A stretch of 26,009 bases of DNA, taken from JAKLFA01 sp964450385 (lineage in GTDB: Bacteria; Omnitrophota; Gorgyraeia; Zapsychrales; JANLHA01). This document shows, piece after piece, positions 1 through 8,214 of the stretch. The stretch spans positions 1-26,009 of the forward strand of contig CAYVEC010000024.1 of NCBI GenBank assembly GCA_964450385.1, read 5' to 3'. The translations under genes and the position numbers were made by a program. Below the pieces are notes generated by a model that saw only the letters and a list, made by a program, of their open reading frames with translations, was not told the origin of the DNA and ran no database searches. The stretch's first letter is position 1; each line of letters opens with the position of its first letter.

Positions 1-1
1 C

Positions 2-1378
2 GGGAGAGTCTTCGCGCAGGGCGCGAGTCTTGTTCAGAAGGCGATCGTTGATGGAAGTATTTTTAATAGTCCGACTTGGAAGACTGCGATGGGTCAGGCC
101 GTGTCAGGCGCCACGCTTCATTTCATCGGGCTGTTGTCGGACGGGAATGTTCATTCGCATATTGATCATCTGACCGCCATGGTCCGGGAGTGCGCGGTCC
201 AGGGGGTTGCCCGGGTGAGGCTCCATGTGCTCCTTGATGGTCGAGATGTCTATGAAAAGTCAGCGGTCACGTACATTGACCGGATCGCGACGGTTCTTGA
301 AGAATTGAATCGAGGATCGCGTGTTGATTATCGGATCGCCTCCGGCGGCGGGCGCATGGTGACGACGATGGACCGGTATAACGCTGATTGGAGTGTCGTG
401 AAACGCGGCTGGGAGGCCCATGTGCTCGGTCAGGGTCGGGCGTTCCGGTCGGCCCGTGAGGCGGTTGAGACCTATTATCGTGAGGACCCGTCGATAACAG
501 ATCAGTATCTGGATGCCTTCGTGGTGGCCGAAGGGGGCGAACCCGTCGGTCGGATTGCGGATGGGGACGCGGTCATCTTTTTTAATTTCCGCGGAGACCG
601 GGCGATCGAGATGTCACAGGCCTTTGAGGCAGGAAGCGACTTCGTTCATTTTAATCGCGTCCGTGTTCCGAAGGTTTTTTATGCCGGAATGATGGAATAT
701 GACGGCGACCTTCATGTCCCGCAGCATTATTTGGTGAACCCTCCCCAGATTGATCGTACGATTAGCCAATATCTCTGCGCGAGCGGAGTCACGTCGTTTG
801 CGATCTCAGAGACACAAAAATTCGGTCATGTGACGTATTTCTGGAATGGGAACAATTCAGGGTACATTGATGAGTCGAAGGAATTGTATGTGGAGATCCC
901 TTCGGATAAGATCCGTTTTGATCAGGCCCCGCAGATGAAGGCGCGCGAGATCGCGGATAAGGCGATTGAGCTTTTGAGGAGCGGACGGTATCGGTTCGGC
1001 CGGATCAACTTTGCGAACGGAGATATGGTCGGCCACACGGGAATTCCGGAGGCCGTCATCACGGCGGTCCAAACTGTCGACGATTGTGTTGCCCGGGTGA
1101 TCGATGCGGTCACCGCCCTTGGCGGCATCGCGGTCGTGACGGCGGATCATGGCAACGCGGATGAGCTGTTCACGGTGAAGAAGGGCCAGCGGACGGTTTC
1201 AACGGCGCACTCGTTGAATCCGGTTCCCTTTGCGATCGTTGATTCAGGGTACCGACACGAGTATGTGATTGAGGGTCTCACGAAAAAGGGGCTCTCGAAT
1301 GTCGCCTCGACCCTCATAAATCTGCTCGGGTTTGATGCACCCGAGGGCTATGATCCATCTCTGATCGTTGTAAAATAA
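2..1378 (+). CDS. gpmI: 2,3-bisphosphoglycerate-independent phosphoglycerate mutase, 5'-truncated by window edge
   Basis: Interconverts 3- and 2-phosphoglycerate in glycolysis and gluconeogenesis in the cytoplasm, using two Mn ions and a phosphoserine. The frame is open from base 2, and the residues before the first ATG (base 89) already match the family (GRV..., then an AI.DGS.F..P stretch), so ATG 89 is an internal Met and the true start lies outside the window. Visible family marks are the GLLSDGNVHSH segment, HVLLDGRDV, FFNFRGDRA, NGDMVGHTG and the C-terminal metal motif TADHGNADE. About 458 residues are visible out of a usual 510-550. The catalytic serine and first metal ligands are in the missing part. 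A 285-base gap separates it from prmA, so the two are probably separate transcripts. Confidence 0.97.
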   Translation, partial: GRVFAQGASLVQKAIVDGSIFNSPTWKTAMGQAVSGATLHFIGLLSDGNVHSHIDHLTAMVRECAVQGVARVRLHVLLDGRDVYEKSAVTYIDRIATVLEELNRGSRVDYRIASGGGRMVTTMDRYNADWSVVKRGWEAHVLGQGRAFRSAREAVETYYREDPSITDQYLDAFVVAEGGEPVGRIADGDAVIFFNFRGDRAIEMSQAFEAGSDFVHFNRVRVPKVFYAGMMEYDGDLHVPQHYLVNPPQIDRTISQYLCASGVTSFAISETQKFGHVTYFWNGNNSGYIDESKELYVEIPSDKIRFDQAPQMKAREIADKAIELLRSGRYRFGRINFANGDMVGHTGIPEAVITAVQTVDDCVARVIDAVTALGGIAVVTADHGNADELFTVKKGQRTVSTAHSLNPVPFAIVDSGYRHEYVIEGLTKKGLSNVASTLINLLGFDAPEGYDPSLIVVK

Positions 1379-1588
1379 AGAGGGCGCCTCTGCTTCGAAC
1401 GGTTTGTCTCTCGGAATACGTTGTGCGCCGCCGATCGGGTGTGTGCTGGCGTGTCGAGTCTCTGCGGATTTTCGATAAAACGTTGGTCCTGCCTTGAGTC
1501 GTTTCATCTAATCATTTTTTATCGCGCCAGTTTGTGGGATATCCGAATGGCGTGGTATTTATTTTCGATGATGTTTTCTTGAAATTTA
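1379..1588. other. Intergenic gap with no recognisable gene
   Basis: About 210 bases between the gpmI stop and the prmA promoter. I see no convincing ORF, RNA gene or strong terminator. A 5-bp hairpin (1379-1391) lies directly after the stop but has no T-run. The right end becomes AT-rich, leading into the promoter at 1589-1617. Confidence 0.5.
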
Positions 1589-1617
1589 TTGTCCGCCTCC
1601 GGGGGAAAAGGTATAAT
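1589..1617 (+). promoter_or_regulatory. Probable sigma-70-type promoter of prmA
   Basis: A perfect -10 (TATAAT, 1612-1617) lies 17 bases after TTGTCC (1589-1594), a 4-of-6 match to the -35 consensus. Transcription would start near 1624, giving prmA a leader of about 40 nt. The promoter also shows why a TTG at 1589 in the prmA frame is unlikely to be the real start codon. Confidence 0.6.
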
Positions 1618-1663
1618 TGGAACGCATTTGGCATGCGACTTTGAGGGTGCGAGGCCGGAAGAA

Positions 1664-2545
1664 ATGGACGATGGGTTTTATTACGAAATCTGTTTGTGGG
1701 CGGATCCGGCGGCGGTCGCTGCTGTGGATCTTTTGAAGGATGTCTTGATCGGGATCGGCTATCGAGCCGACGAGATCGCCGAGTCCTGTGCCGATGGCAC
1801 GGTCAGGGTCTCGGTCTTTGAGGCCGATCCGGACACGGCCAGGCGAGTCTTCGCGCAACTCCGCGTTCTTGGGCGGGGCACTGTCGAGGTCGAGCTGCGT
1901 GGTTTGGCCCCTGAGGATTGGCGCGACAAATGGAAAAGGGATTTCATCCCATTTCGATTAACCGATGATATCGATGTCGTTCCCGCGTGGCATCGTGACA
2001 CATATTCATCTGACGGCCGCGTCAAGATTTTCATTGATACAACATTGGCGTTTGGCACCGGGCTTCACGAGACGACCCGTTTTATGGCTGAATTGATCGC
2101 GACCCGTCGAGGACGCATCATGAGGTTTTTGGATATTGGGACCGGGACCGGCATCCTTTCGATGGTGGCGCGGACCTATGGGGCGCGGGTCCTTTGGGGG
2201 CTCGATATCGATCCGCATTCGGTTGCGACGGCTCAGCAGAATCTCGGGGTGAACGGCATGGCCTTTGATTGGATCGAGGCAAGGGATTTCAGGACGTTTG
2301 CGCCCGGTCCGACATTTGATTATGTTGCCGCGAATATCATTACGGATGAATTGATCGCGATGCGAGACCGGATCGCGGCGGTCGTGACCCCGGGTGGGGC
2401 CTTGGCGCTGTCCGGGATTTCATTGGCAAAACATGACCGGGTTCGAGCGGCGTATGACCCTTTGGGTTGGCTTCTTGTCGATGAGAAAAAAGGCGAGCAC
2501 TGGACGGCCTTGCTCTATGAGCGGCCGTCGTGCGCCGGGGGGTAA
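1664..2545 (+). CDS. prmA: Ribosomal protein L11 methyltransferase
   Basis: SAM-dependent enzyme that trimethylates ribosomal protein L11. With ATG 1664 it is 293 aa, normal for PrmA. The N-terminal half is the L11-binding domain, followed by the PrmA hallmark FGTGLHETT (residues 130-138). The SAM-binding motif I is DIGTGTGIL (157-165), then LDIDPHSV, and a catalytic-region AANI (223-225). The frame is open further upstream to a TTG at 1589, but that lies on the promoter -35. ATG 1664 gives the usual short N-terminus and has GAGG nine bases before it. The next gene starts 4 bases after the stop, so both are probably cotranscribed. Name and function are secure; the start is an inference. Confidence 0.93.
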   Translation: MDDGFYYEICLWADPAAVAAVDLLKDVLIGIGYRADEIAESCADGTVRVSVFEADPDTARRVFAQLRVLGRGTVEVELRGLAPEDWRDKWKRDFIPFRLTDDIDVVPAWHRDTYSSDGRVKIFIDTTLAFGTGLHETTRFMAELIATRRGRIMRFLDIGTGTGILSMVARTYGARVLWGLDIDPHSVATAQQNLGVNGMAFDWIEARDFRTFAPGPTFDYVAANIITDELIAMRDRIAAVVTPGGALALSGISLAKHDRVRAAYDPLGWLLVDEKKGEHWTALLYERPSCAGG

Positions 2546-2549
2546 GTGT

Positions 2550-2969
2550 ATGGCGTGGCCTACGACACAGCAGGCCCATTGGGTCAAACGTGAGATGACG
2601 CGGCTCGGGATCCGTGAAACGGATATCGAAGAGGATTTTGTCCTCTCCTCCGGACCCGGCGGGCAGAACATCAACAAGGTCGCCACCTGTGTGGTCCTCC
2701 GATATATGCCCTTGGGGATTCGGATCAAGGCACGCGAATATCGTACGCAAGGGGCGAATCGTGTAGCTGCGCGGAGCCTGCTTATCGCCCGGGTTGAAGA
2801 GCTGCGGCGCGCCCAGCGCGCGGCCGCCGTTGGGGAACGGGAGCTCGCGCGTCGCCAGAAACGTCGTCGGAGCCGCGCGGGACAGGCCCAGGTTCGGCAG
2901 GACAAGATCCAACGCGGCCGGGTCAAACAACAGCGCCGGCCTGTTGCGCGTGATCACGACGAATCCTAA
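2550..2969 (+). CDS. Stand-alone GGQ-domain peptide chain release factor-like protein
   Basis: A 139-aa single-domain member of the RF-1 family (PF00472), the group that includes ArfB/YaeJ and mitochondrial MTRFR-type rescue factors. The GGQ motif (residues 37-39, in SSGPGGQN) is the peptidyl-tRNA hydrolysis loop. It is followed by a REYRTQGANR segment typical of the fold. The codon-recognition domains of RF1/RF2 are absent. The C-terminus (about 85-135) is strongly Arg/Lys-rich, like the tail by which ArfB reads the empty mRNA channel. It starts 4 bases after prmA with a G-run just upstream, so it is probably in the same transcript. Ribosome rescue is inferred from the family; the exact subfamily is not certain. 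The frame is open upstream into prmA, but ATG 2550 is the natural start. Confidence 0.85.
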   Translation: MAWPTTQQAHWVKREMTRLGIRETDIEEDFVLSSGPGGQNINKVATCVVLRYMPLGIRIKAREYRTQGANRVAARSLLIARVEELRRAQRAAAVGERELARRQKRRRSRAGQAQVRQDKIQRGRVKQQRRPVARDHDES

Positions 2970-2990
2970 GGAAAAGAATCGAAGTTTCTT

Positions 2991-3019
2991 TTGTATTTCC
3001 GGGCGGGCTCCGGTAAGAT
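2991..3019 (+). promoter_or_regulatory. Possible promoter placing the transcript start at the GT2 start codon
   Basis: TTGTAT (2991-2996, 3 of 6 -35 matches) and TAAGAT (3014-3019, 4 of 6 -10 matches) are spaced by 17 bases. The -10 ends 6 bases before ATG 3026, so transcription would begin at or next to the start codon. No Shine-Dalgarno sequence is visible there. An in-frame TAA at 3014-3016 rules out an upstream start for the gene. Confidence 0.4.
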
Positions 3020-3025
3020 ACACCT

Positions 3026-3760
3026 ATGAATCAAGAAGGCACACGGCGAAAATCCTATTTAGCCGGGATCTGTTCCTATAATGAAGGCGACAAGATCCGT
3101 CGGGTCGTTGAGAAGTTCTCGGGTGATGGGCGGTACGATGTTCTGATCATTGACGACGGGTCAACTGATTCATCCGTCACGTCCTTGCCGCTTCCTCCGG
3201 GCGCCCGGGTGATCCGGAATCCCTCTCCCCGCGGGGCTGGCTATGGGACACGGCAGATCATTGAGGTCGCGCATGCCGAAGGATATGAGGCTGTGATTTT
3301 CATCTCGGGGAATGATAAAGATGATCCGGCCGATGTCGATCGGCTGATCCGGGCCCTTGAAGGGGGTGCGGATTTTGTTCAGGGATCGCGATATCTTCCG
3401 GGCGGCGCTTATGGGAACATGCCGCTCTACCGCCGGCTGACGACCCGTTATGTTCATCCCGTGCTTTTTTCGCTCATCAGCGGGCAGCGGATTACCGACA
3501 GCACCAACGGGTTCCGCATGATCCGAACGCGGGTCTGCCGGGATCCTCAGATTGATTTAACGCAGGCATGGCTCGATCAGTATGAACTCGAGCCGTATCT
3601 TTTTTATAAGGCGATCCGTTTGGGCTATCGCGTCTGCGAGGTGCCGGTGCGTAAAATTTATCCGCCGAGGAGAGAAGGCTATACCAAGATGAAGCCTTTT
3701 TCCGGATGGTGGAGCATGCTGCGGCCGTTGGTTTTTTTGGGTCTGGGGATCAAAAAATGA
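3026..3760 (+). CDS. Family 2 glycosyltransferase, DPM1/ArnC-like, with altered DXD region
   Basis: A 244-aa cytosolic GT-A protein resembling dolichyl/polyprenyl-phosphate sugar synthases. CSYNEGDKI (16-24) and the nucleotide-binding IIDDGSTD (41-48) are clear, and FVQGSRYLPGG (118-127) is typical of DPM1-like enzymes. Where the family usually has a metal-binding DAD or DGN triad, this protein has ISGNDKDDP (93-101): the first Asp is Ser. The rest of that loop (GN.KDDP) is kept. There is no C-terminal membrane segment pair of the GtrB kind, only a short hydrophobic end. Its stop overlaps the start of the membrane GT-C gene, which suggests that it makes the lipid-linked sugar used by that protein. 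Substrate unknown. Confidence 0.85.
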   Translation: MNQEGTRRKSYLAGICSYNEGDKIRRVVEKFSGDGRYDVLIIDDGSTDSSVTSLPLPPGARVIRNPSPRGAGYGTRQIIEVAHAEGYEAVIFISGNDKDDPADVDRLIRALEGGADFVQGSRYLPGGAYGNMPLYRRLTTRYVHPVLFSLISGQRITDSTNGFRMIRTRVCRDPQIDLTQAWLDQYELEPYLFYKAIRLGYRVCEVPVRKIYPPRREGYTKMKPFSGWWSMLRPLVFLGLGIKK

Positions 3761-5388
3761 TGTCCGCCTCGATCGATCGACAAAAAAAAGTTTTTCACTT
3801 GAGCGTCGCGCTCTGCCTTGTCATTGGAATTCTTTTTAGGATTTGGCGGATATGGGAGAACGATTTTTTCTTTTATGATGAAGGGTTTTATCTGAATCAC
3901 AATCGCACGATGGGCATGGTGCTGACCCGGTATCATTTTACCTCCCTCTCGGATCTCGGGCGGGCCCTTTGGACGTATATCACAATCTGCCTCGGGAGCG
4001 GCAAGTCGCTGTGGTTCGCGATCGCCGATATGCGTTTTTTTTGGGGTGGCTTAACGCAATGGTCGTTTGCCCGCGTCATGGCATCGGCCTTCGGGATCGG
4101 TACGCTGATCGTGACGTATCGGTTCGCCCAGCGATGGTATGGGAGATCGGACCTCGCCTGGGTCGCGGTGGCGATTCTGGCCGTGCTGCCGAGCCATGTG
4201 TTCTATTCCCGGATCGGGATGCAGGAGGCCCTGAGCACCTTTTTGGTGACAGCGGGTTTTTTGTGTTATCTCGGGTCGCGTGAATACGGATGGCGTACCT
4301 TTGCCGCCGGCATGTTCTGGGGGGCGGCCTTTTTTTCGAATTATCGATTGATCATGCTCCCAGCCCTGGTGCTCGCCGCAGAGGGCTGGATGACTGTTGC
4401 TGAGAAGAGTCGGCCCGATCTCAGGCGGGTCATGGCCGCGCTCATCACGTTTGCCGCGCTTGTGATCTTGATCGGAAATCTTGACAACGGCCGTAACGCG
4501 CGAGTGACGTTCGCGTGGATGTTCCATCAGGGACAGATGGCGGAAAAAGATTTTTCCTTTATTAATTTTCTTTCGTATCCATATTATCTTTTTCGACTCG
4601 AAGGATGGCTTTTGGGCGCCGCCTTCTTTTCATCGGCGGTTCTGTTCGCGAAGCGCCGATGGCGGGAGCTCTTGCCCTTTGTCCTTTCCGTCGCACATAT
4701 GGTGATCTTTTCCCTTCCTTCAGAAAAGGGAGCGCGCTATGTGTGCGTGATGCTGCCCATGATGGCCATTGCCGTGGCCTATTTTATTATGGTTGTCCAT
4801 GACGGTCTGGCGGCCCGAACTCTTCAGCGTTGGGGCGTGATCGGGTGTGCGGTCCTGATGATTGCCATGCTCGGCGTAAAATCATTCCGGCTTGTCGCGG
4901 CCCGGAGCGATTACCGGTCTGCGGCGGAAGATATTCTCGCGATGGATCCTCAGGCACGCTGGATGTCGACACAGAGTTATGTCCAGAATTTGTATGTGGA
5001 TGATCCGGATCGGGTGGCGGAGTGCCCGCATACGTTCGAGGATTTTCAGAAAAAGGTGCGCGGGGGCTATGATTTTCTTGTGGTGGACTCTCAGGTGTAT
5101 ATTTCCTGGACCGACGGCGGGGAGCGGTTTGCCTTTGAGAAAGAAGGGTATCTGTCCTTCTTGACCGAGCGGATGCGCCCGATCAAGGTGTATGATCATT
5201 TTCAGTATGATATTCTTGAACGTTTTGTCTTCGAACACTCAAGCCATCTGACACGGTCGATCAGGTTCTTAGCGGATGCTCGCGAGCGTGGGGTGGGTCG
5301 ATTGTATGTCTACAATGCCCGTCAGGCAGAGGCGTTAATGAACATGCTCGTGATGCGGCACGCGGAGAGGGGAGGCGTGGCGCCATGA
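3757..5388 (+). CDS. Polytopic GT-C glycosyltransferase, ArnT/PMT (GT39)-like
   Basis: A 543-aa integral membrane protein counted from ATG 3757 (ATG 3760 is an equally possible start). The frame is open back to 3706, but that lies inside the GT2 gene. After a first membrane helix (about 12-30) comes FFFYDEGFYLNHNR, whose Asp-Glu pair (41-42) matches the first-loop acidic motif of GT-C enzymes. A row of hydrophobic segments follows to about residue 385. RIGMQEALSTF resembles the second conserved loop of PMT_2 proteins. The last 150 residues are soluble-looking and probably face the periplasm. Enzymes of this class take sugar from a polyprenyl-phosphate donor and add it to lipid, protein or glycan. 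ATG overlaps the upstream stop and its own stop overlaps the next ATG, so translation is coupled. Confidence 0.82.
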   Translation: MMSASIDRQKKVFHLSVALCLVIGILFRIWRIWENDFFFYDEGFYLNHNRTMGMVLTRYHFTSLSDLGRALWTYITICLGSGKSLWFAIADMRFFWGGLTQWSFARVMASAFGIGTLIVTYRFAQRWYGRSDLAWVAVAILAVLPSHVFYSRIGMQEALSTFLVTAGFLCYLGSREYGWRTFAAGMFWGAAFFSNYRLIMLPALVLAAEGWMTVAEKSRPDLRRVMAALITFAALVILIGNLDNGRNARVTFAWMFHQGQMAEKDFSFINFLSYPYYLFRLEGWLLGAAFFSSAVLFAKRRWRELLPFVLSVAHMVIFSLPSEKGARYVCVMLPMMAIAVAYFIMVVHDGLAARTLQRWGVIGCAVLMIAMLGVKSFRLVAARSDYRSAAEDILAMDPQARWMSTQSYVQNLYVDDPDRVAECPHTFEDFQKKVRGGYDFLVVDSQVYISWTDGGERFAFEKEGYLSFLTERMRPIKVYDHFQYDILERFVFEHSSHLTRSIRFLADARERGVGRLYVYNARQAEALMNMLVMRHAERGGVAP

Positions 5389-6416
5389 CCGTCCGGACGC
5401 GCACTCTCGAAGAGGTCTTGGGAACGGTCGCGCTTCCCGGCCTTGACCGAAATTTATTCTCATCCCCGGAATGGCTTCGGGTCGTTGCGGCGACGTACGG
5501 GACCCGTTTTTTCGTCAAATATATCGAAGAAAACGGCGTGGTTGTCAGCTATATTATTTACGCCGTTGTTAAGAATTTTTTAGAATGGAAGATCTGCGTC
5601 TGTTCCTACTGCGATTATTGTGACGGGTATGTGCGAGGCCCTGATGATTGGCGGATATTCTTTGAGGCCCTCCGGCGGGACTATCCCCAGTACCGGATCG
5701 CGATCCGGAATCTGCGGGATGCCGCGGCCCGTGAGGCAGGCGTCTTTCAGGAGCTCTCGCGAGAATATTTTCATTGCCTGGATGTGCGCGGGACCCTGGA
5801 TGATATCTGGCGGCGAGCGCATGATTCCTATAAGGCCGCGGTCAATCAATCCGTGCGCAAAGGGGTGACGGTTCGGCGCTGCGCGAAGGATGAACTGGTG
5901 AAGTTTTATGATTCCCATCTCCATGTCCGAAAAAATAAATATCGGGTATTCCCTCAGCCGTATAAATTCTTCGACACGATCTGGGAGGCCTATATGACGC
6001 GCGGCAAGGGGTTCTTGCTCGGCGCCTATAGCCCCGATGGGGCGTTCATCGGCGGGAATATCTATCTGGTTTGCGGCGATACCCTGTATTATAAATTCAA
6101 CACGTCGGTTCAGCAGGCCCTTCAGTTTCGTCCCAACAATGTGCTGTTTTGGGAGGGGATCCGGCTGGCGAAAGAGCTGAGGCTTTCATTCCTTGATCTG
6201 GGATCGAGCGGGTTGACTCAGGATGGGCTGGTCCGTTTTAAGGATCATGTCGGCGCCGAACGCCACCACATTGTGCATCTGGGGTATCATCCTCCGACAT
6301 ATCGGTTCAGTCAAAAACGGATCCTTCGTTTTTTGACCCGGGTGTTCACTCTCCCGTGGATGCCCGATGTGCTCTTGAAGTGGGGGAGCCATATCATTTA
6401 TCACTATTTGGCCTGA
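5385..6416 (+). CDS. FemAB/GNAT-fold acyltransferase-like protein (Acetyltransf_6 type)
   Basis: A 343-aa soluble protein of the FemAB-related double-GNAT group. The family pattern is visible: an early LFSSPEWLRVV segment, a middle YKAAVNQSVRKGV (roughly 143-155) before the second lobe, then FIGGNIYLVCGDTLYY and NNVLFWEGIRLAKE leading into FLDLGSSG and LVRFKDHVGAE. These match the usual iGG...ly.....nnllyw.aI..A...G...fDlG......l..FK..wG series. Relatives transfer amino acids from aminoacyl-tRNA to peptidoglycan, or act in exopolysaccharide (PEP-CTERM) clusters as N-acyltransferases. Its ATGA overlap with the GT-C gene links it to glycan building. Donor and acceptor cannot be read from the sequence. 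Confidence 0.78.
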   Translation: MTVRTRTLEEVLGTVALPGLDRNLFSSPEWLRVVAATYGTRFFVKYIEENGVVVSYIIYAVVKNFLEWKICVCSYCDYCDGYVRGPDDWRIFFEALRRDYPQYRIAIRNLRDAAAREAGVFQELSREYFHCLDVRGTLDDIWRRAHDSYKAAVNQSVRKGVTVRRCAKDELVKFYDSHLHVRKNKYRVFPQPYKFFDTIWEAYMTRGKGFLLGAYSPDGAFIGGNIYLVCGDTLYYKFNTSVQQALQFRPNNVLFWEGIRLAKELRLSFLDLGSSGLTQDGLVRFKDHVGAERHHIVHLGYHPPTYRFSQKRILRFLTRVFTLPWMPDVLLKWGSHIIYHYLA

Positions 6417-6426
6417 GCAGGTGGGT

Positions 6427-7161
6427 ATGGAAATACAGGAATTGTTTGATCAATGGGCCAGGCGTATCGGACCGCGGTATCGTGATCGGCAGTGGCTGTT
6501 GAGCAAGTGGGATACCTTTGATGGCGTGGTCTGGCCGGAGGAAAAGCAACAGCGGCTTGTCGGTCATATCTGCGACCTCCTGGGACGTGCGCCCGAAGGG
6601 GTCCTTCTTGACGCTGGCTGCGGCGGCGGGTGGTTGACACACGAGCTCGCCGGAGGATTCCGTCAGGCGCTTGCACTGGATATTTCACGCGAAATGCTGA
6701 AGAATTTTGATCCCGGTGTGGCCGCGATCGATCCGGTCTGTGCCGATATCTGCCGCCTGCCGCTCCGATCCGAATGTGTCGATAAAGTTTTGTGTTATTT
6801 TGTCGTGATCAATATGACGGACGAGGCGCGGGTCGAGCGCGCTGTCGCGGAGATGATCCGTGTCCTTCGGCGCGGTGGCCGGCTGCTCATCGGCCAGGTC
6901 CCGGACCGTGCAGGATCCGAGGCGTATGATGTGGCAAAGGCGAGATATCTTGAACATTGCCGCCAGCATGTGGCATCGTTCTCGGACACCCGGGCGGTCG
7001 ATCGGATTCCGATCCATTTATACCGTCGGGATTTTTGGTCTGGGCTGCTCGGCCGATATCCATGCCGGTTCCGGATCGTTGACGCCTTTAATCCGTTCTA
7101 TTGTACGGGTGAACCCGCGTCCATTCAGTGGCGGTTTGACCTTGTTATCGATAAAGAGTGA
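6427..7161 (+). CDS. Class I SAM-dependent methyltransferase (Methyltransf_11 type)
   Basis: A 244-aa Rossmann-fold methyltransferase. Motif I is VLLDAGCGGGWL (59-70), followed by LALDISREML (motif II) and a late EMIRVLRRGGRLLIG segment (motifs V-VI). The first ATG at 6427 has AGGTGG 2-8 bases upstream. A GTG at 6421 in frame would overlap that ribosome site, so I prefer the ATG. It follows the FemAB-like gene by 10 bases and precedes apbE by 4, so it is part of the same transcript. By position it could methylate the sugar or lipid handled by the upstream enzymes, but O-, N- or small-molecule substrates cannot be distinguished. Confidence 0.82.
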   Translation: MEIQELFDQWARRIGPRYRDRQWLLSKWDTFDGVVWPEEKQQRLVGHICDLLGRAPEGVLLDAGCGGGWLTHELAGGFRQALALDISREMLKNFDPGVAAIDPVCADICRLPLRSECVDKVLCYFVVINMTDEARVERAVAEMIRVLRRGGRLLIGQVPDRAGSEAYDVAKARYLEHCRQHVASFSDTRAVDRIPIHLYRRDFWSGLLGRYPCRFRIVDAFNPFYCTGEPASIQWRFDLVIDKE

Positions 7162-7165
7162 CCGT

Positions 7166-8203
7166 ATGTTCCCATCAATGAAGGCATGGATTTTATTGAT
7201 CGTTGGGCTGGCCCTCATGACAGGGTGTCGCCCTGCGCCGGCGCCGTTGATCAAATATCACGAGGCCCGCGTTGGCATTGGGACGTTTGTTCAGATCGAT
7301 ATATATGCGCCGTCTGATCAGGCGGAGGCAGTGGCCGCGGTTATGGCCCAGGCATGGATGCGCTTGTCCGAGATCGAAGGGCAGATGAGCATCTATCGGG
7401 CAGACAGTGTTGTGGCGCAATTAAACACGGCGTTGCCGGGCGCGGTGATTGCATTGACGCCGGATGTGGAATATGTTCTTCGCGAGGCATGCGCCTTGTC
7501 GGATGAAACAGGGGGCGTGTTTGATATTACGGTCGGACCGCTCGTCCACCTGTGGCGTGAAAGTCTTTCGGCCGGTCGGATACCGTCCGATCGTGAGATC
7601 GCTGAGGCGAGGACGAGAAGCGGGATCGCGGGGCTGATTCTGATGCCCGAGGGCGCGGCATCGTGGCGCAGTGAGGCACGACGGATCGATCTAGGCGCGA
7701 TCGCGAAGGGGTATGCGGTCGATGAGATTGCTGATATTTTTCGACAGGCCGGGATCGAGAATTTTTTCATTGATGCCGGAGGTGATGTGTATGCCGGAGG
7801 TCTCAACCGATTTCAGGAGAGGTGGCGGATCGGGATCCGGCATCCGCGTGACCGCGAATCGCTCGCGGACGTCATTGGCGTTTCCAATCAGGCCGTCGCG
7901 ACATCCGGCGATTATGAGCAGTTCACTGAGATCGGAGGGCGGCGGTTTTCGCACATCATTGATCCACGAACTGGCTGGCCGCAGGGGGGCACTGCCAGCG
8001 CCACCGTGATCGCGCCCACGGCCCTCGAGGCCGATGCCCTGGCCACGGCCCTTACGGTCTTGTCCCCCGCGGAAGGAATGGCTCTTGTTGACGGGAAGGG
8101 CGACGGGTTTGCCGCGCTCGTGATCACATTAGGCGATGATGGGATAGCGTTCCATGCGAGCGATCGTTATCCCGCCTTTCGTCTGGCGCCGCATCAACGT
8201 TAA
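7166..8203 (+). CDS. apbE: FAD:protein FMN transferase, lipoprotein
   Basis: Transfers FMN from FAD to a Thr/Ser of extracytoplasmic flavoproteins such as Rnf/Nqr subunits. With ATG 7166 it is 345 aa. A signal peptide ends in a lipobox LMTGC (Cys 21), which anchors it outside the inner membrane. Family motifs follow in order: GGVFDITVGPL (116-126), IDLGAIAKGYAVDE (174-187), FIDAGGDVYAGG (201-212), HIIDPRTGWP (263-272) and the metal-site ALEADALATA (286-295). ATG 7178 four codons later is an alternative start. The frame is open upstream inside the methyltransferase gene but that extension would bury the signal peptide. No flavoprotein target gene is in the window. Confidence 0.95.
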   Translation: MFPSMKAWILLIVGLALMTGCRPAPAPLIKYHEARVGIGTFVQIDIYAPSDQAEAVAAVMAQAWMRLSEIEGQMSIYRADSVVAQLNTALPGAVIALTPDVEYVLREACALSDETGGVFDITVGPLVHLWRESLSAGRIPSDREIAEARTRSGIAGLILMPEGAASWRSEARRIDLGAIAKGYAVDEIADIFRQAGIENFFIDAGGDVYAGGLNRFQERWRIGIRHPRDRESLADVIGVSNQAVATSGDYEQFTEIGGRRFSHIIDPRTGWPQGGTASATVIAPTALEADALATALTVLSPAEGMALVDGKGDGFAALVITLGDDGIAFHASDRYPAFRLAPHQR

Positions 8204-8214
8204 TCGAAAAAAAG

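Noticed and set aside
1379..1391. Hairpin right after gpmI as a terminator
   Set aside because: Only five base pairs and no T-run.
1589..1663. TTG at 1589 as the start of prmA, adding 25 residues
   Set aside because: It coincides with the predicted -35, the extra residues do not look like PrmA, and ATG 1664 gives the usual N-terminus.
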